DNA of 64,000 nucleotides from Variovorax brevis (GTDB taxonomy: Bacteria > Pseudomonadota > Gammaproteobacteria > Burkholderiales > Burkholderiaceae_C), in assembly GCF_030317105.1 (NCBI RefSeq), contig NZ_JASZYG010000016.1, forward strand, positions 1-64,000, given 5' to 3'. A program made the position numbers and the translations under genes. A model generated the notes under the pieces. That model saw nothing but the letters and a program-made list of their open reading frames with translations. It made no database searches and was not told the origin of the DNA. Below, in pieces: positions 35,100 through 44,037 of the stretch (the first letter of the stretch is position 1; the number at the start of each line of letters is the position of its first letter).

Positions 35100-37621
35100 G
35101 CGGCCTTCCGAACCCCGGCCAGCTCGAGCATGACCGCCGGCCTGCCCAGTTTTGCTAGCTCCGCGTTCGTTGCGTAAGCGACGTGCGGCAGCCCGATCGA
35201 GTCATTTGCGGCCGCCGCCACGAAAGCGGCCCGCAACGTGATCTGCCGAATGTGGCCTCCGGTGAGTTCGACCTTGCGGGCGAGTTGCCGAAACGCCGCC
35301 GCATCGAGCGTGTGCGATTTCTCCGGCAGGCAACACCGCCAGATCTCTTCTCGGGCTTCGACGTCCGGACGCGGGAAGTCGATGATGAACCGCAAGCGGC
35401 GCAGGAATGCGGCATCGAGGTTCTGACGCAGATTGGTCGTCAGAATCGCGAGGCCCTCGTAAGCTTCCATGCGCTGAAGCAGGTACGCCACTTCGATGTT
35501 CGCGTAGCGATCGTGCGCGTCCTTCACTTCACTTCTCTTGCCGAACAACGCGTCGGCTTCGTCGATCAAGAGCGCTGCCCCAGAGGCGCTGGCATCGTTG
35601 AACACACGGTCTATGTTCTTCTCTGTATCGCCGATGTACTTGCTGACGACACGCGAGAGGTCGATCCGCAGAATCTGCACGCCCAGCTGCTTCGCCACGG
35701 CGAGTGCGGACATGGTCTTCCCGGTACCGCTCGGCCCATGCAGCAGCGCCGTCACGCCGCGTCCGTAGGGAAGTTGCTCGCCGAACTTCCATCCATGCAG
35801 AACCCGGTCTGCAAAACGAACGTTGTCGACGATCTCGCGAAGCTGCTGCTTGCGATCGGCCGGCAGCACCACCTCGTCGAGCGAGAACATCGGCTCCAGA
35901 CGTTCGGCTAGGTGCGACAGGCCTTCGGCGCTAACTTGCTTGCACGCCGACATGAAGGTGTCGAAGCGTCGCTCCGCAGTCGTGTTCGGTGATTGAACGC
36001 TGCGCGCCAGCATCACGGCTTGTTGGATGCCGTCGATTTGCAAGGGATGCAAAGCCAGTAGACCCCGGGCTTGTTCGGCGGCGAGTGTCGCGCCTGAGAG
36101 TTCGGCTGCTACGGCAAAGGCGTCGGCACGCGCCGCGTGTGATAGCGGTGGCCCTTCCATCAGCAAGAACGGCATCGAACCCGCCACCCGGACAATTCGC
36201 GCCGAGTCGATGCATATCACGGCCGCCCGACATCCAGTGCCTGCTATGCCAGCGAACAATGAGCGCAACGCGTGGTCGCCTTCGACCGTTCCTGCAGAGC
36301 TTGTCGCGTCGATGACCAACGGGGCTCCGGTGAGGCGTGCAGCCCGTCCCAGGCGTATGCCGCACTCCTCTATATCCGTAGCGTCCAGGTTCACGATGCG
36401 CGCATCTTCGATGCGGATGGGAGACACCCTGCGCACCTCTGCGCCGACCTCGAGCAGCGACCGCCAACTCGAAGCATCATCGCCCGCGAACAGCACCAGT
36501 TGGCCGTCGTGCTCTGCTTGCAGCAGCTCGATGAAGCCACTGACGCGAACGCGTTCTGTCTCTACATCGATGAGCATCGCTCCGGGCCATGCGGTGTGCC
36601 TTGTCACCCGACGCGCACGCGCATCGCGCGCAGGCGCATCACGCTCCCCGAGGATCCATCCCACCAGAACGGGATCGAGACGCAGCGGTTCGTCCGCCGC
36701 AGGCAAGACTCCGGTTTGCGTCTCGAAGACACGCCAGCGGATGAGGTTGCCGGTAGAGGCCAGAGCAACTCGCACACCCACGGGCTCGCCCAGCAAAGCG
36801 ACGTAGAGTCCGAGTGTGCCCACTCGACGCCCGAGGTCATCCAGCAGCACCCCCATGCAACGCTGATACCTTGCGTCTAGTTCAGGGGCAAGGGCCAGCA
36901 ACAACAGGCGGAACTCGAAGTGACTCAGTTCGAGGTCTCGGACCATCGATGCGAGCGGCTCGCCGCTGCCTTCGGTCTGGTTGATCGCACGAACCAGCGC
37001 CGAGTCTGCAGCCTGCAGAGAATTCGTTGCATTCGCGGTGGCTTGTTCGGGTGCGGCGTCGAGCAGCTCGACGAGTGTCGAAGCGGTGACAGTCAGACCT
37101 GGCAGGTCACCGTTGCCCCCGGCAAGACCTAGCACGGCATTGCGCAGGGTCTCGTGAATCCACTGGATGGCTGCATTCAGCAGCGCGCCGTCGCGCACCG
37201 CGGTGTCCGCCCGCCCTGTTTCAAGACAGTCGGCGCGGAGATGCGCAATCCGCCCGCGCGGACCGATGCCGGATTGGTCGACGAGTGCGCGCAACTCGCG
37301 GAGCAACTCTTGAAGGCCGAGCTGGTGGGTCGCAACCCGAACGACATCCCCGAGCGGTGCGGTGACGCGCATCACGACGCAGTCCTGGAACCGCGCAAGG
37401 TAGCGCTCCGCCGGGTCGTGAGTGTCAGCGTCGGTGCCGACGAGAATGATGCCGCATTGGCCCGTCAACGATCGCGATTCGAGCAGCGCTTCGACGTCCG
37501 ACACCGTCAAGACACGTCCCGCGACGAGCGTCATGTCGTCGCGCCCTGCCACGGCGCGCGCAATCCCCTCGGCCTGGATATCCGGCGCAGTGGCGGCAAC
37601 CACGACCTTCACTGGCGACAT
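35096..37621 (-). CDS. eCIS AAA+ ATPase (Afp15 type) with receiver-like N-terminus
   Basis: This 841-residue first gene of the operon encodes the AAA+ ATPase found in all eCIS, thought to assist particle assembly. Walker A is HGPSGTGKT and Walker B ALLIDEADALFGK, at about residues 620-690, with a sensor-like ILTTNLRQNLDAAFLRRLRF. An eCIS-type helical domain lies around residues 225-300 (FEFRLLLLALAPELDARYQR). The first 120 residues (VKVVVAATAPDIQAEGIARA ...) look like a degenerate response-regulator receiver fold, similar in style to the LuxR regulator 1.2 kb away. The start at 37621 has a GGGGG motif about 8 bases upstream. It is probably made with the whole operon from the divergent promoter region. 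Confidence 0.9.
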   Translation of the reverse strand: MSPVKVVVAATAPDIQAEGIARAVAGRDDMTLVAGRVLTVSDVEALLESRSLTGQCGIILVGTDADTHDPAERYLARFQDCVVMRVTAPLGDVVRVATHQLGLQELLRELRALVDQSGIGPRGRIAHLRADCLETGRADTAVRDGALLNAAIQWIHETLRNAVLGLAGGNGDLPGLTVTASTLVELLDAAPEQATANATNSLQAADSALVRAINQTEGSGEPLASMVRDLELSHFEFRLLLLALAPELDARYQRCMGVLLDDLGRRVGTLGLYVALLGEPVGVRVALASTGNLIRWRVFETQTGVLPAADEPLRLDPVLVGWILGERDAPARDARARRVTRHTAWPGAMLIDVETERVRVSGFIELLQAEHDGQLVLFAGDDASSWRSLLEVGAEVRRVSPIRIEDARIVNLDATDIEECGIRLGRAARLTGAPLVIDATSSAGTVEGDHALRSLFAGIAGTGCRAAVICIDSARIVRVAGSMPFLLMEGPPLSHAARADAFAVAAELSGATLAAEQARGLLALHPLQIDGIQQAVMLARSVQSPNTTAERRFDTFMSACKQVSAEGLSHLAERLEPMFSLDEVVLPADRKQQLREIVDNVRFADRVLHGWKFGEQLPYGRGVTALLHGPSGTGKTMSALAVAKQLGVQILRIDLSRVVSKYIGDTEKNIDRVFNDASASGAALLIDEADALFGKRSEVKDAHDRYANIEVAYLLQRMEAYEGLAILTTNLRQNLDAAFLRRLRFIIDFPRPDVEAREEIWRCCLPEKSHTLDAAAFRQLARKVELTGGHIRQITLRAAFVAAAANDSIGLPHVAYATNAELAKLGRPAVMLELAGVRKAA

Positions 37622-37929
37622 CGAACAGACCCCCGTGCTGCTTTCGAGAGTAGAGTTGTCGCAGGTGTCGGATACGCTGGAAATCCTCCTCAGGGGATCA
37701 GTGAGGACTCATATCATCGGAACCATTCGATCCTTCTGATGATCCAGATCTGTTGACCCCAAAGATGGACCGCAGCCTGGATCCAATGATCGCTGTCAGC
37801 GGCTAATTGCCGCGTCGATGCGGGTCAGCGTCCACAGAAGTGGGGAGGTCGACAGGTCGCTTGTCTGTTAAAACGCATCGAGCCGGAATCGGTAGTTCAA
37901 GTTCCGTAGGCAGCGATGTGGGAGGGGAT
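37622..37929. promoter_or_regulatory. Divergent promoter region between eCIS operon and membrane protein gene
   Basis: This 308-bp gap separates the minus-strand eCIS operon and a plus-strand gene, so both must be initiated here or beyond. It holds no gene that I can support. No clear -35/-10 pair or operator could be assigned by eye; the LuxR-type regulator at 38846 is an obvious candidate binder. The ribosome binding site GGGAGGGG at 37920-37927 belongs to the plus-strand gene. Confidence 0.5.
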
Positions 37930-38664
37930 ATGCAGACCATCTGCAGGGTCATCAACATCATCCTCAGTCCGATCCTGACACTCATGTTTGCGTCCCGGTT
38001 CGCGGGGCTCGGCATCGCAGGAAGAGCCGCTGGAGACGCCGTCGGGGGCGTTGTCGCTGGACTTCTCGTTCTGGCCGTGGAACTCGGACTGACTCAGGGT
38101 CCGAAATACAGCGTCTGCCTGCGACGATGGCTGGATCCTCGAGCGGCGTTTGAAGGGATCTGGCTCCAGGACGTTCTAGGTGGTGACGACAACGCTCTGG
38201 GCGTGTTCTCACTGAACTATGAGCGCGAGAACGGTTCGTTTACCTCGACCGGTCACGCGTACTCCACGAACAGAAGGCAGTGGGCCAAGTGGCACTCAAC
38301 GCACATGTTCATCGACAAGCAACAGCACAAAGCGACCTATCGTTGGGAGGGAGGTGTGCTTGGGTCGGTGCCGATTGCCGAGTCTGACAAGTCCGGGCTG
38401 ACCGTGTTGGATCTGCGCAAACCGCCTACGTTCTCCCTGCCGATGACCGGTGATGGTGAGGTGTTTCACGTCGGAGAGGAACGCCGCATCAAGTTCCGGC
38501 TTCGTCGCGTGACGAAGCAGTTCCTCAAGGAATTCAGCTTGCCCTTTACAATGCGCGACCTCCGGATCGATGCGCACGACGAGGAATCGCAACTGGTCGG
38601 CGCCTTTTTCCGAATGCGCAAAGGTTCGACAAGGAGCCCCCTAGATCGAAGGTCGATCCTGTAA
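37930..38664 (+). CDS. Two-helix membrane protein with beta-rich C-terminal domain, unknown
   Basis: This 244-residue protein has two N-terminal hydrophobic helices (residues about 5-25 and 35-58: INIILSPILTLMFASRFAGL and VGGVVAGLLVLAVELGLT). A cytosolic-looking beta-rich domain with aromatic strands follows (FEGIWLQDVLGG, LGVFSLNYERENGSFTSTG, KATYRWEGGVLG). This plan resembles the 2TM-beta-barrel proteins that serve as CBASS effectors (Cap15 type), but similarity is by shape only. I chose the ATG at 37930 for its strong GGGAGGGG site; an upstream ATG at 37807 has none. It is divergent from the eCIS operon and precedes the LuxR gene by 181 bp. A sensor or an eCIS-associated membrane part are alternatives. 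Confidence 0.55.
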   Translation: MQTICRVINIILSPILTLMFASRFAGLGIAGRAAGDAVGGVVAGLLVLAVELGLTQGPKYSVCLRRWLDPRAAFEGIWLQDVLGGDDNALGVFSLNYERENGSFTSTGHAYSTNRRQWAKWHSTHMFIDKQQHKATYRWEGGVLGSVPIAESDKSGLTVLDLRKPPTFSLPMTGDGEVFHVGEERRIKFRLRRVTKQFLKEFSLPFTMRDLRIDAHDEESQLVGAFFRMRKGSTRSPLDRRSIL

Positions 38665-38845
38665 GGGTTAACAGTGTGAGCGAATCCACCGCCGTGATCA
38701 AATTTCAGCCGAGGCGATTGGCAGCATCGGTCGAGCACAAGTATGCGTACTTGCCAAGGCGTTCGAAGCCTCGGTTGAGCGTGCGTGGTCTCGCAGAGTG
38801 GTGCAAACCTCCGACACGAGAACAAGATGAGGGTCTGTCCCTACC

Positions 38846-39544
38846 ATGAACATCATCGTGTTGACGCACGTGCGCTTGATGGGCGACGGGTTGGTAGCGT
38901 GTTTAAGTCCACGGCCGGAGATGAACGTCTGCGCCGTCGTAAGCGACCTTGGAGCGCTGCGACAGACGCTGGCGTCCATCCGCGCAGATCTCGTCCTGAT
39001 CGACGTGACCCAGGGCGTCGACTTGTACGACGTGCGATCGATCGCCACGCAGTATCCAGAAGCGGCGTTGGTGGCGATCGGCCTTGTCGAGCAACGCCAG
39101 GAAGTGATCCGTTGCGGTCGCGCCGGCTTCGTGGGTTATGTCGCACGCGATGCGACGGTGGATACGCTCTGCAGTTCGCTGCTCGATGTCGTCCAGGGCC
39201 GGCTAGCCTGTCCGGCCGAGATCTCAGGCGGATTGTTGCGAGCGCTTTTTCGCTTACATAGCCAGACTGCGCAAGAGAATGAGGAACTGGCTTATGCACT
39301 GACACGTCGCGAACGCAATGTGTTGCAATTGATCGGGCACGGCGATTCGAACAAAGAAATCGCTCGCCACCTCGGCCTCAGTGAAGCCACCGTCAAGCAC
39401 CACGTCCACAACATCCTCGGGAAGCTCAATCTTCCGCGGCGAACACAAGCGATGCGCCTTGTAAGGGACGCGCCGTGGTTGGTATCGATACCGGATAGCG
39501 CTGGCACGCCAGAGCCCACTGACCGCAGAGGCAATTCAGCATAA
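38846..39544 (+). CDS. LuxR/NarL-type transcription regulator with degenerate receiver
   Basis: This 232-residue protein has a C-terminal LuxR helix-turn-helix (LTRRERNVLQLIGHGDSNKE, IARHLGLSEATVKHHVHNIL, GKLNLPRRTQAMR), full length and well conserved. The N-terminal 120 residues have a receiver-like fold (MNIIVLTHVRLMGDGL, RADLVLIDVTQGVDL, GRAGFVGYVARDA). They lack the usual acidic pair at the start, so phosphorylation control is doubtful although one Asp (LIDVT) is present. LuxR regulators commonly sit next to eCIS operons and control them; the position beside the eCIS promoter supports this. No sensor kinase is encoded nearby. Confidence 0.85.
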   Translation: MNIIVLTHVRLMGDGLVACLSPRPEMNVCAVVSDLGALRQTLASIRADLVLIDVTQGVDLYDVRSIATQYPEAALVAIGLVEQRQEVIRCGRAGFVGYVARDATVDTLCSSLLDVVQGRLACPAEISGGLLRALFRLHSQTAQENEELAYALTRRERNVLQLIGHGDSNKEIARHLGLSEATVKHHVHNILGKLNLPRRTQAMRLVRDAPWLVSIPDSAGTPEPTDRRGNSA

Positions 39545-39884
39545 GGGCAAGAGAAGTGCTGCAGCCGTTAGATCGGCAGTTCTCTCGTTGCGCAAACTCA
39601 CCGACTGACAAGTTGCTCTTGAGCGCCGCGCTTTTGCAGGTCCTTGCGGCGTTCTCGTGAATTCGATTCGCGGCAGGGAGGGATCCCGACCTTCGGCTGC
39701 GAACGTCAAATTCCGAGATGAACCGCTCGGCCGTCGACGAGCCCGCGTACGGCTGCTCTGGGCGGCCGCAGACATTCGCCGTGTCGACGTCGAACTTCTG
39801 CATCCAGTCGAGATGGTATGGACACCGCCCACTTTCTTGACGGCATGAAACGGCTTGAGCGGCCGGGTTAGGACCGCACAAGGG
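39545..39884. other. No gene recognised between luxR and mini-transposon
   Basis: Several overlapping open frames exist on both strands but none shows a motif, ribosome binding site or neighbour support. The region may hold the luxR terminator and old insertion-sequence sequence. Confidence 0.4.
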
Positions 39885-40084
39885 TGTGTCAAAGTTCCGC
39901 TTCCATCCTCATCTACCGTAGAACAAAGCAACTGTGTCACTCGCGCGCAGGCAAATGTGTCACCTTGGCCCTCCGGAACTGCCCTGTCGCACTGAATGCC
40001 GCATCCAGCCTTGCATTGTGCGGTCCGCGAAGCAAATTTGTCTCACTGCCGTCGGTCGGCTCGGCTTCGAAGGAAATGTGTCAC

Positions 40085-40275
40085 CGACATCCCGCACCCG
40101 CAGGACCGTGATCGCCGCAGGGTCTGCCTCCAGGCGAAATCCATTGCGCGAAACTTGAGTGATCGAAGAGGCGTACACGGCGTTGCAGCTTCGCGCTGTA
40201 GCCCTCGATCAGGCGTGCGCCGCGGGGTCGGGCCGCCTCTACCGGCCCATGGAAACGAGCGCGGAAGTCCTTCAT
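40085..40275 (-). pseudogene. TnsA-like transposon endonuclease fragment
   Basis: From an ATG at 40275 the minus strand reads MKDFRARFHGPVEAARPRG, then SAKLQRRVRLFDHSSFAQW. A frameshift near 40140 continues into LEADPAAITVLRVRDVGD. The pattern 'K-L-x-R-x-V-x-L-F-D-H-x-S-F-A-x-W ... L-E-x-D-P-x-x' matches the N-terminal region of TnsA-like heteromeric transposase endonucleases. The gene is truncated by the left-end repeats after about 65 residues. Family assignment by pattern is moderate; that it is a broken gene inside the transposon relic is clear. Confidence 0.45.
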
Positions 40276-40309
40276 GGATCACAACCATAACGCGCGGCCA
40301 GTCCGCCGC

Positions 40310-40606
40310 ACATCCACAAGGTGACGGATTTGCTTCGTTCAAAGGGAAAGTGACAGATTTGCTTCGCGGCCTTCGCGAGTAAAAAAAAGTGTCACAGCGC
40401 CGGTCGGCATCAGAGGGAAAGGACCAACGGGAGCGGTGACGAATTTGCTTTGTTCTACGGCACATCCACAATGTGACGGATTTGCTTCGTTCAAAGGGAA
40501 GGTGACAGATTTGCTTCGCGGCCTTCGCGAGTAAAAGTGTCACAGCGCCGGTCGGCATCAGAGGGAAAGGCCCAACGGGAGCGGTGACGAATTTGCTTTG
40601 TTCTAC
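40310..40606. repeat. Tandem duplication of the transposon right end
   Basis: Bases 40310-40458 and 40461-40606 are near-identical direct repeats of about 147 bp, both starting CACATCCACAA and ending GTGACGAATTTGCTTTGTTC plus TAC. Differences are few: for example, a run of eight A in the first copy is shortened in the second. The duplication doubled the transposase-binding repeats at the right end. It most likely arose by unequal recombination or a second insertion event. Confidence 0.85.
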
Positions 40607-40620
40607 GCAATACGCACCCT

Positions 40621-41435
40621 GGTGATGTTGCAGAAATCGGAGAGGTTCGAATCCACGAATCTAGGTCCGGCACCTCGATACTCGCTGGCGTTGACAAGAA
40701 CCTGCTGCTACTGGCCCTGGGCGGAAGCCTCGTTCAGTTTTCGTCGCAACTGGGAGCCGATCTCGCTGGCCACCTGATCCATGGCCACACCAGCGACGAC
40801 CGCGGGTGGGCGTCGGCAGAGGGTCCTCTCGGTTCAGGAGCGCTTCTCCTGCAGGAGTTCATATTTGCCTTTCGCGGTTATCAGTCGGCCTTCATCGACC
40901 GCATCGTTTTGCATCCGCTCAGCGGGATGACGTTCTATGTGGGACCGAAACCGGCCACAGGGTATTGGGCGAAATCGGTGGAGTTGCTCGCCTCGGAAGT
41001 GAGTCCATGGGCGGGCTACGAGAGCTTGGGCATCTTCACGCTCAAGCCCGATCCGAAACCGCTGACGGTCCTGGCAGGCAAAGCGATGCGCTTCCTGAAG
41101 TTGCGCAAAGCTACGGCGGCGAGCGGACGACGTTTGGCGAAGTCGAAGCGATCGAAGGCAAAGGACCGCAAGGCCAGTCCATTCTGTTGGGCCCCATTGA
41201 CTACAGCACGTGTGCTTCACACGCGAAGGCTGCCGGCCCAGAAAGCGCGGCCCGGCAGGAGCGGGAACCGAATAACACGCTGGCCCAGGCCGAGTTCCTG
41301 GAACCGGGGGTTGCAGTAGGAGGCGCCGTGGCGCCGGGCAATGACCAGGACTTTTTCAGGATCAAGGGCAGCGCCGGCACCCAACAACAGGCCGTGACTG
41401 TCGATGTGCACGGCCCATTTGTGACGCTGTCATGA
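40621..41435 (+). pseudogene. Broken exported protein with PPC-type domain
   Basis: The frame is open from the transposon end at 40607 and reads IGEVRIHESRSGTSILAGVD, then FIFAFRGYQSAFIDRIVLHP and ESLGIFTLKPDPKPLTVLAG, a discoidin-like/beta-sandwich pattern. At about 41105 a frameshift moves to GEVEAIEGKGPQGQSILLGP and EREPNNTLAQAEFLEPGVAV, a bacterial pre-peptidase C-terminal (PPC)-like domain, ending with TGA at 41433-41435. The start was removed by the transposon relic. The following von Willebrand A frame overlaps its end, so both are parts of one decayed gene. Confidence 0.6.
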
Positions 41436-42095
41436 AAGCATTTGAATTCCTCAAGCCTGCCACTGGACATCGAGCAATCATCCTGATGACGGATGGCGTT
41501 GGCTTGTCCAGTCAAACCCGGCCGCCGGTACTTGGGGACGCGACCCAAAAAGAGCATGTCCACGTTTATGTGGTCGGACTCGGTGCGGCGCTTGGAAACT
41601 TCGTCGGGCTGGCCTCAGCCACAGGTGAACAGATTCTTGTCAACACGGCCCTCGGGACCGGGGGGCGCTATCTCTACGCCTCGGATCCCCAACAGCTCAC
41701 GGCCGTCTACCAGCAAATTGCGCAGGAGTTGCAAGCGCCTCCCACCTATGCCATCGCGGCCAAGGTGACCGCGGCGCCGGGCACGCTGGCGGTCAAAGCC
41801 ATCGGGGAGCGCCTGTCTTCCGTCAGTGCCCCTTCCCAGGTTGAACTGGTTCTCGATGCGTCGGGATCCATGAAGCGACGTGTGGGTGGAACGTCGATGA
41901 TGGACATCGCTCGACGAGTACTGTCCAGAACGGTGAGTCAGTTACCGGATGACACGCAGGTAGCACTGCGCATCTACGGACAGCGTGTACAGGAAGGACG
42001 TGCAGGCGCATGCGAAGACTCGCGCCTAGTTGTTCCGCTCGCCAAGCTCGACCGTCCGCGGCTTCTCAAGGAGATCAACGTCACACAGGCGCTGC
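41432..42095 (+). pseudogene. Von Willebrand factor A-type protein, truncated
   Basis: From an ATG at 41432 the frame contains HRAIILMTDGVGLSSQTRPP and GRYLYASDPQQLTAVYQQIA, the end of one von Willebrand A domain. A second then starts: QVELVLDASGSMKRRVGG with a DASGS metal-binding (MIDAS) motif, SMMDIARRVLSRTVSQLPDD, and RIYGQRVQEGRAGACEDSRL. Around base 42095 the VWA pattern stops mid-domain (after EINVTQAL) and unrelated sequence follows to 42266, ending in NVVNGATLTFSRNGIVQFSF in another frame. Although an open frame continues to 42748, it crosses gene junctions and is not a real product. The protein was probably extracellular or envelope-bound. Confidence 0.6.
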
Positions 42096-42353
42096 GCACA
42101 ACACCCATCGTTTATTCGCATCGCGCAGACGCCACCGGCGCCGATGCCCACCCCCGGGTTCCTGCCAGTGTATGTCGGCGGCCAGCAGGTGAGCGTCACC
42201 AATGTCGTCAACGGCGCCACGCTTACGTTCAGCCGCAACGGCATCGTGCAGTTTTCCTTTGCTTAATAGGGCTGCCAGCATCCGGTCGACCTGACGCCGC
42301 CGTTCTCTGCCGGCGAAGTCCTTTCGTGCAAGCAGCAGCTGTGCCCCGGCCTT

Positions 42354-42524
42354 GTCGAGAACTGGTTCTCGCGCACCCCGCGCGACGTAATCAGCCGCGG
42401 CAAATTCACCCCGATCAAGGATGTGGACAAGAGGCTTATGCGCTACATACGCCGGCACGACAAGGATCCCAAGCCGTTGAAGTGGAAGTACAGCGATCCG
42501 TCTCGCCAACACTTTGGGAGATAA
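42354..42524 (+). pseudogene. IS630-family transposase, C-terminal fragment
   Basis: The frame reads VENWFSRTPRDVISRGKFTP, then IKDVDKRLMRYIRRHDKDPK and WKYSDPSRQHFGR before a TAA at 42522-42524. This matches the C-terminal end of IS630-type transposases, in which a FSxLxRxxIxRGxF motif is followed by a basic helical tail. Only about 57 residues remain; the DDE catalytic region is missing. Confidence 0.6.
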
Positions 42525-42699
42525 ACGCGACTCAGCCCACCATTGCTGCTCAGTCCAGGTCCGCCTGTCGGCTGAATTGGCTAACCTACGACTTCATGGA
42601 GGTTCCCTACCAAAATGCAAAAAACCTTCAATTCTGCATAAAGCCATCTGACCGCCCGCTCGCCACCGCGACTGCACCGAGGTTAAGGGAGACTTTGAC

Positions 42700-44010
42700 A
42701 TGCGACCTCTTACGCTCCAGATTATTCTTCTTTACTCAAGCTTTCTAGGATTAATGCATGCAACTACGGTTAGAGCTGCAGACCTGGAAGCAGCCAAACA
42801 AGGATCAGTCTTTATTGAGTTTCAGTTGATTGACTCGCAGACAGGCGAAATTACACCTGCATCTTCAAGTGGCTTTATTGTATCCCCCGCCGGTTGGATA
42901 ATTACTACCAATCATCAGTTCGAACCCGATGATTGTGGGCCGACTGTCAGCCTAATCGGCTGTAAGAGTAAGAAGCTGGATGGACAACAGGTGAGAGTAC
43001 GTATCGGACGATATTCACGAGATGTATTCATTGCGGACCTAGTCGACCATGAAGAAATATCGGATGTCGCACTGCTGAAAATCAAAAATCCCGACGAGAA
43101 GGGATTCGCGTTTTCGCCGCTATCCCTGTGTTCTGGTTATAGGCCCAAGTTCGCCGAAAAATTAAGGGCGATTGGCTATCCATTGTCAGGCGATGTGGCC
43201 GGGCTGGATGTCAACTTCCAGAATGACAATGCGCCCAACGGTCGATGGCATGTGTCGAGTGATTTCACACACGGTATGAGCGGGGCACCCATCCTGCGTG
43301 AGGCAACTGGAGAGGTGGTAGCGATTGTTCAAGGAGGCATTCAGAATGCGCCAGCGGTACGGTATGCAACTCCACTGGAACGCGCGACTGCGCTATTAAG
43401 CAAAGCAGGGCTGAATCCATCCGAATGCGGGCTTGCCCGATCCTCCCCAAATTCAGTCACCCTCAATTCTCTCCGCTCTCCAGGAAGTTCTGCCACTGCT
43501 ATTCAAGCGCTAAGTGGATATGCTCCGCTGAGCATTGAGCACACGCAAGTCGCCTACCCGAAAGGCGCCAAAATTCGGCTGACGCTTGAGTGTCAATACG
43601 ATGACAAGTCGGTTGCAATTATCTCCGGCATTTCGCTTGATCCTGTTCGCGCACAGCTGCCCGAGATTTTAGTAGCACAGAACGTAGGAGACTTCAAAGC
43701 GCTCGGTCCAACCGTTGAACGGTCCTTCAAAGTTTTACTCAAAGACGCAAAAATCGTCCAAGCAAGCCTTGTTGATATTCAAGGCAAAAGCACATCGGTC
43801 TCCCCTAAAAATCTACTTGAAACAGAATCCGGAATTTGGCCGATTCCAACGACCGTGCGATGCTTCGATCAAGAAGTCTTCTTTCTTACAATTCACGTTC
43901 TTTTAGCAGACAAAACGTCGACTCGCATAACTCCCAGGATCATCTACAATTTTGGCGGCGCAAGCCACGAGCTCAAATTGGAACCGATAATGCTAGTTGG
44001 TGTCCGGTGA
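42700..44010 (+). CDS. Exported trypsin-like serine protease
   Basis: This 436-residue protein has an N-terminal signal peptide (MRPLTLQIILLYSSFLGLMH, probable cleavage after VRAA). The trypsin-fold domain covers about residues 35-235, with the catalytic triad visible: H in IITTNHQF, D in ISDVALLKI, and S in THGMSGAPILRE. The last 190 residues are beta-like with no clear family. GGGAG lies 8 bases before the ATG. It is the first of three genes on the plus strand (42700-46277), all with lower GC than the eCIS region and with signal peptides, probably an operon acting outside the cytoplasm. Confidence 0.8.
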   Translation: MRPLTLQIILLYSSFLGLMHATTVRAADLEAAKQGSVFIEFQLIDSQTGEITPASSSGFIVSPAGWIITTNHQFEPDDCGPTVSLIGCKSKKLDGQQVRVRIGRYSRDVFIADLVDHEEISDVALLKIKNPDEKGFAFSPLSLCSGYRPKFAEKLRAIGYPLSGDVAGLDVNFQNDNAPNGRWHVSSDFTHGMSGAPILREATGEVVAIVQGGIQNAPAVRYATPLERATALLSKAGLNPSECGLARSSPNSVTLNSLRSPGSSATAIQALSGYAPLSIEHTQVAYPKGAKIRLTLECQYDDKSVAIISGISLDPVRAQLPEILVAQNVGDFKALGPTVERSFKVLLKDAKIVQASLVDIQGKSTSVSPKNLLETESGIWPIPTTVRCFDQEVFFLTIHVLLADKTSTRITPRIIYNFGGASHELKLEPIMLVGVR

Positions 44011-44037
44011 TCTTTATAGAAGTAAGTGAGGGGCAAA

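Larger units (their letters stand above)
39885..40606. mobile_element. Degenerate mini-transposon with repeated Tn7/IS21-like ends
   Basis: The left side carries direct copies of a short motif ending in TGTGTCAC: 39918-39940 (GTAGAACAAAGCAA then CTGTGTCAC), 39948-39963, 40027-40046 and 40068-40084. The right side carries the same motif inverted, GTGACgAATTTGCTTTGTTC: 40319-40340, 40350-40367, 40436-40458, 40473-40491 and 40584-40606. The outermost copies share GTAGAACAAAGC and GCTTTGTTCTAC and form inverted repeats. Multiple internal transposase-binding repeats at both ends are typical of Tn7-like and some IS21-like elements. Only a scrap of a TnsA-like gene remains inside, so it is a non-mobile relic. 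The element interrupts or truncates the gene that starts at 40621. Confidence 0.65.

Noticed and set aside
38665..38845. Possible RNA or small gene between the membrane protein and LuxR gene
   Set aside because: No conserved structure or open frame with a ribosome site is visible; treated as an ordinary intergenic gap.
42096..42748. Continuation of the VWA frame to 42748
   Set aside because: It crosses an IS630 scrap and a second protein end in other frames; the VWA pattern ends near 42095.
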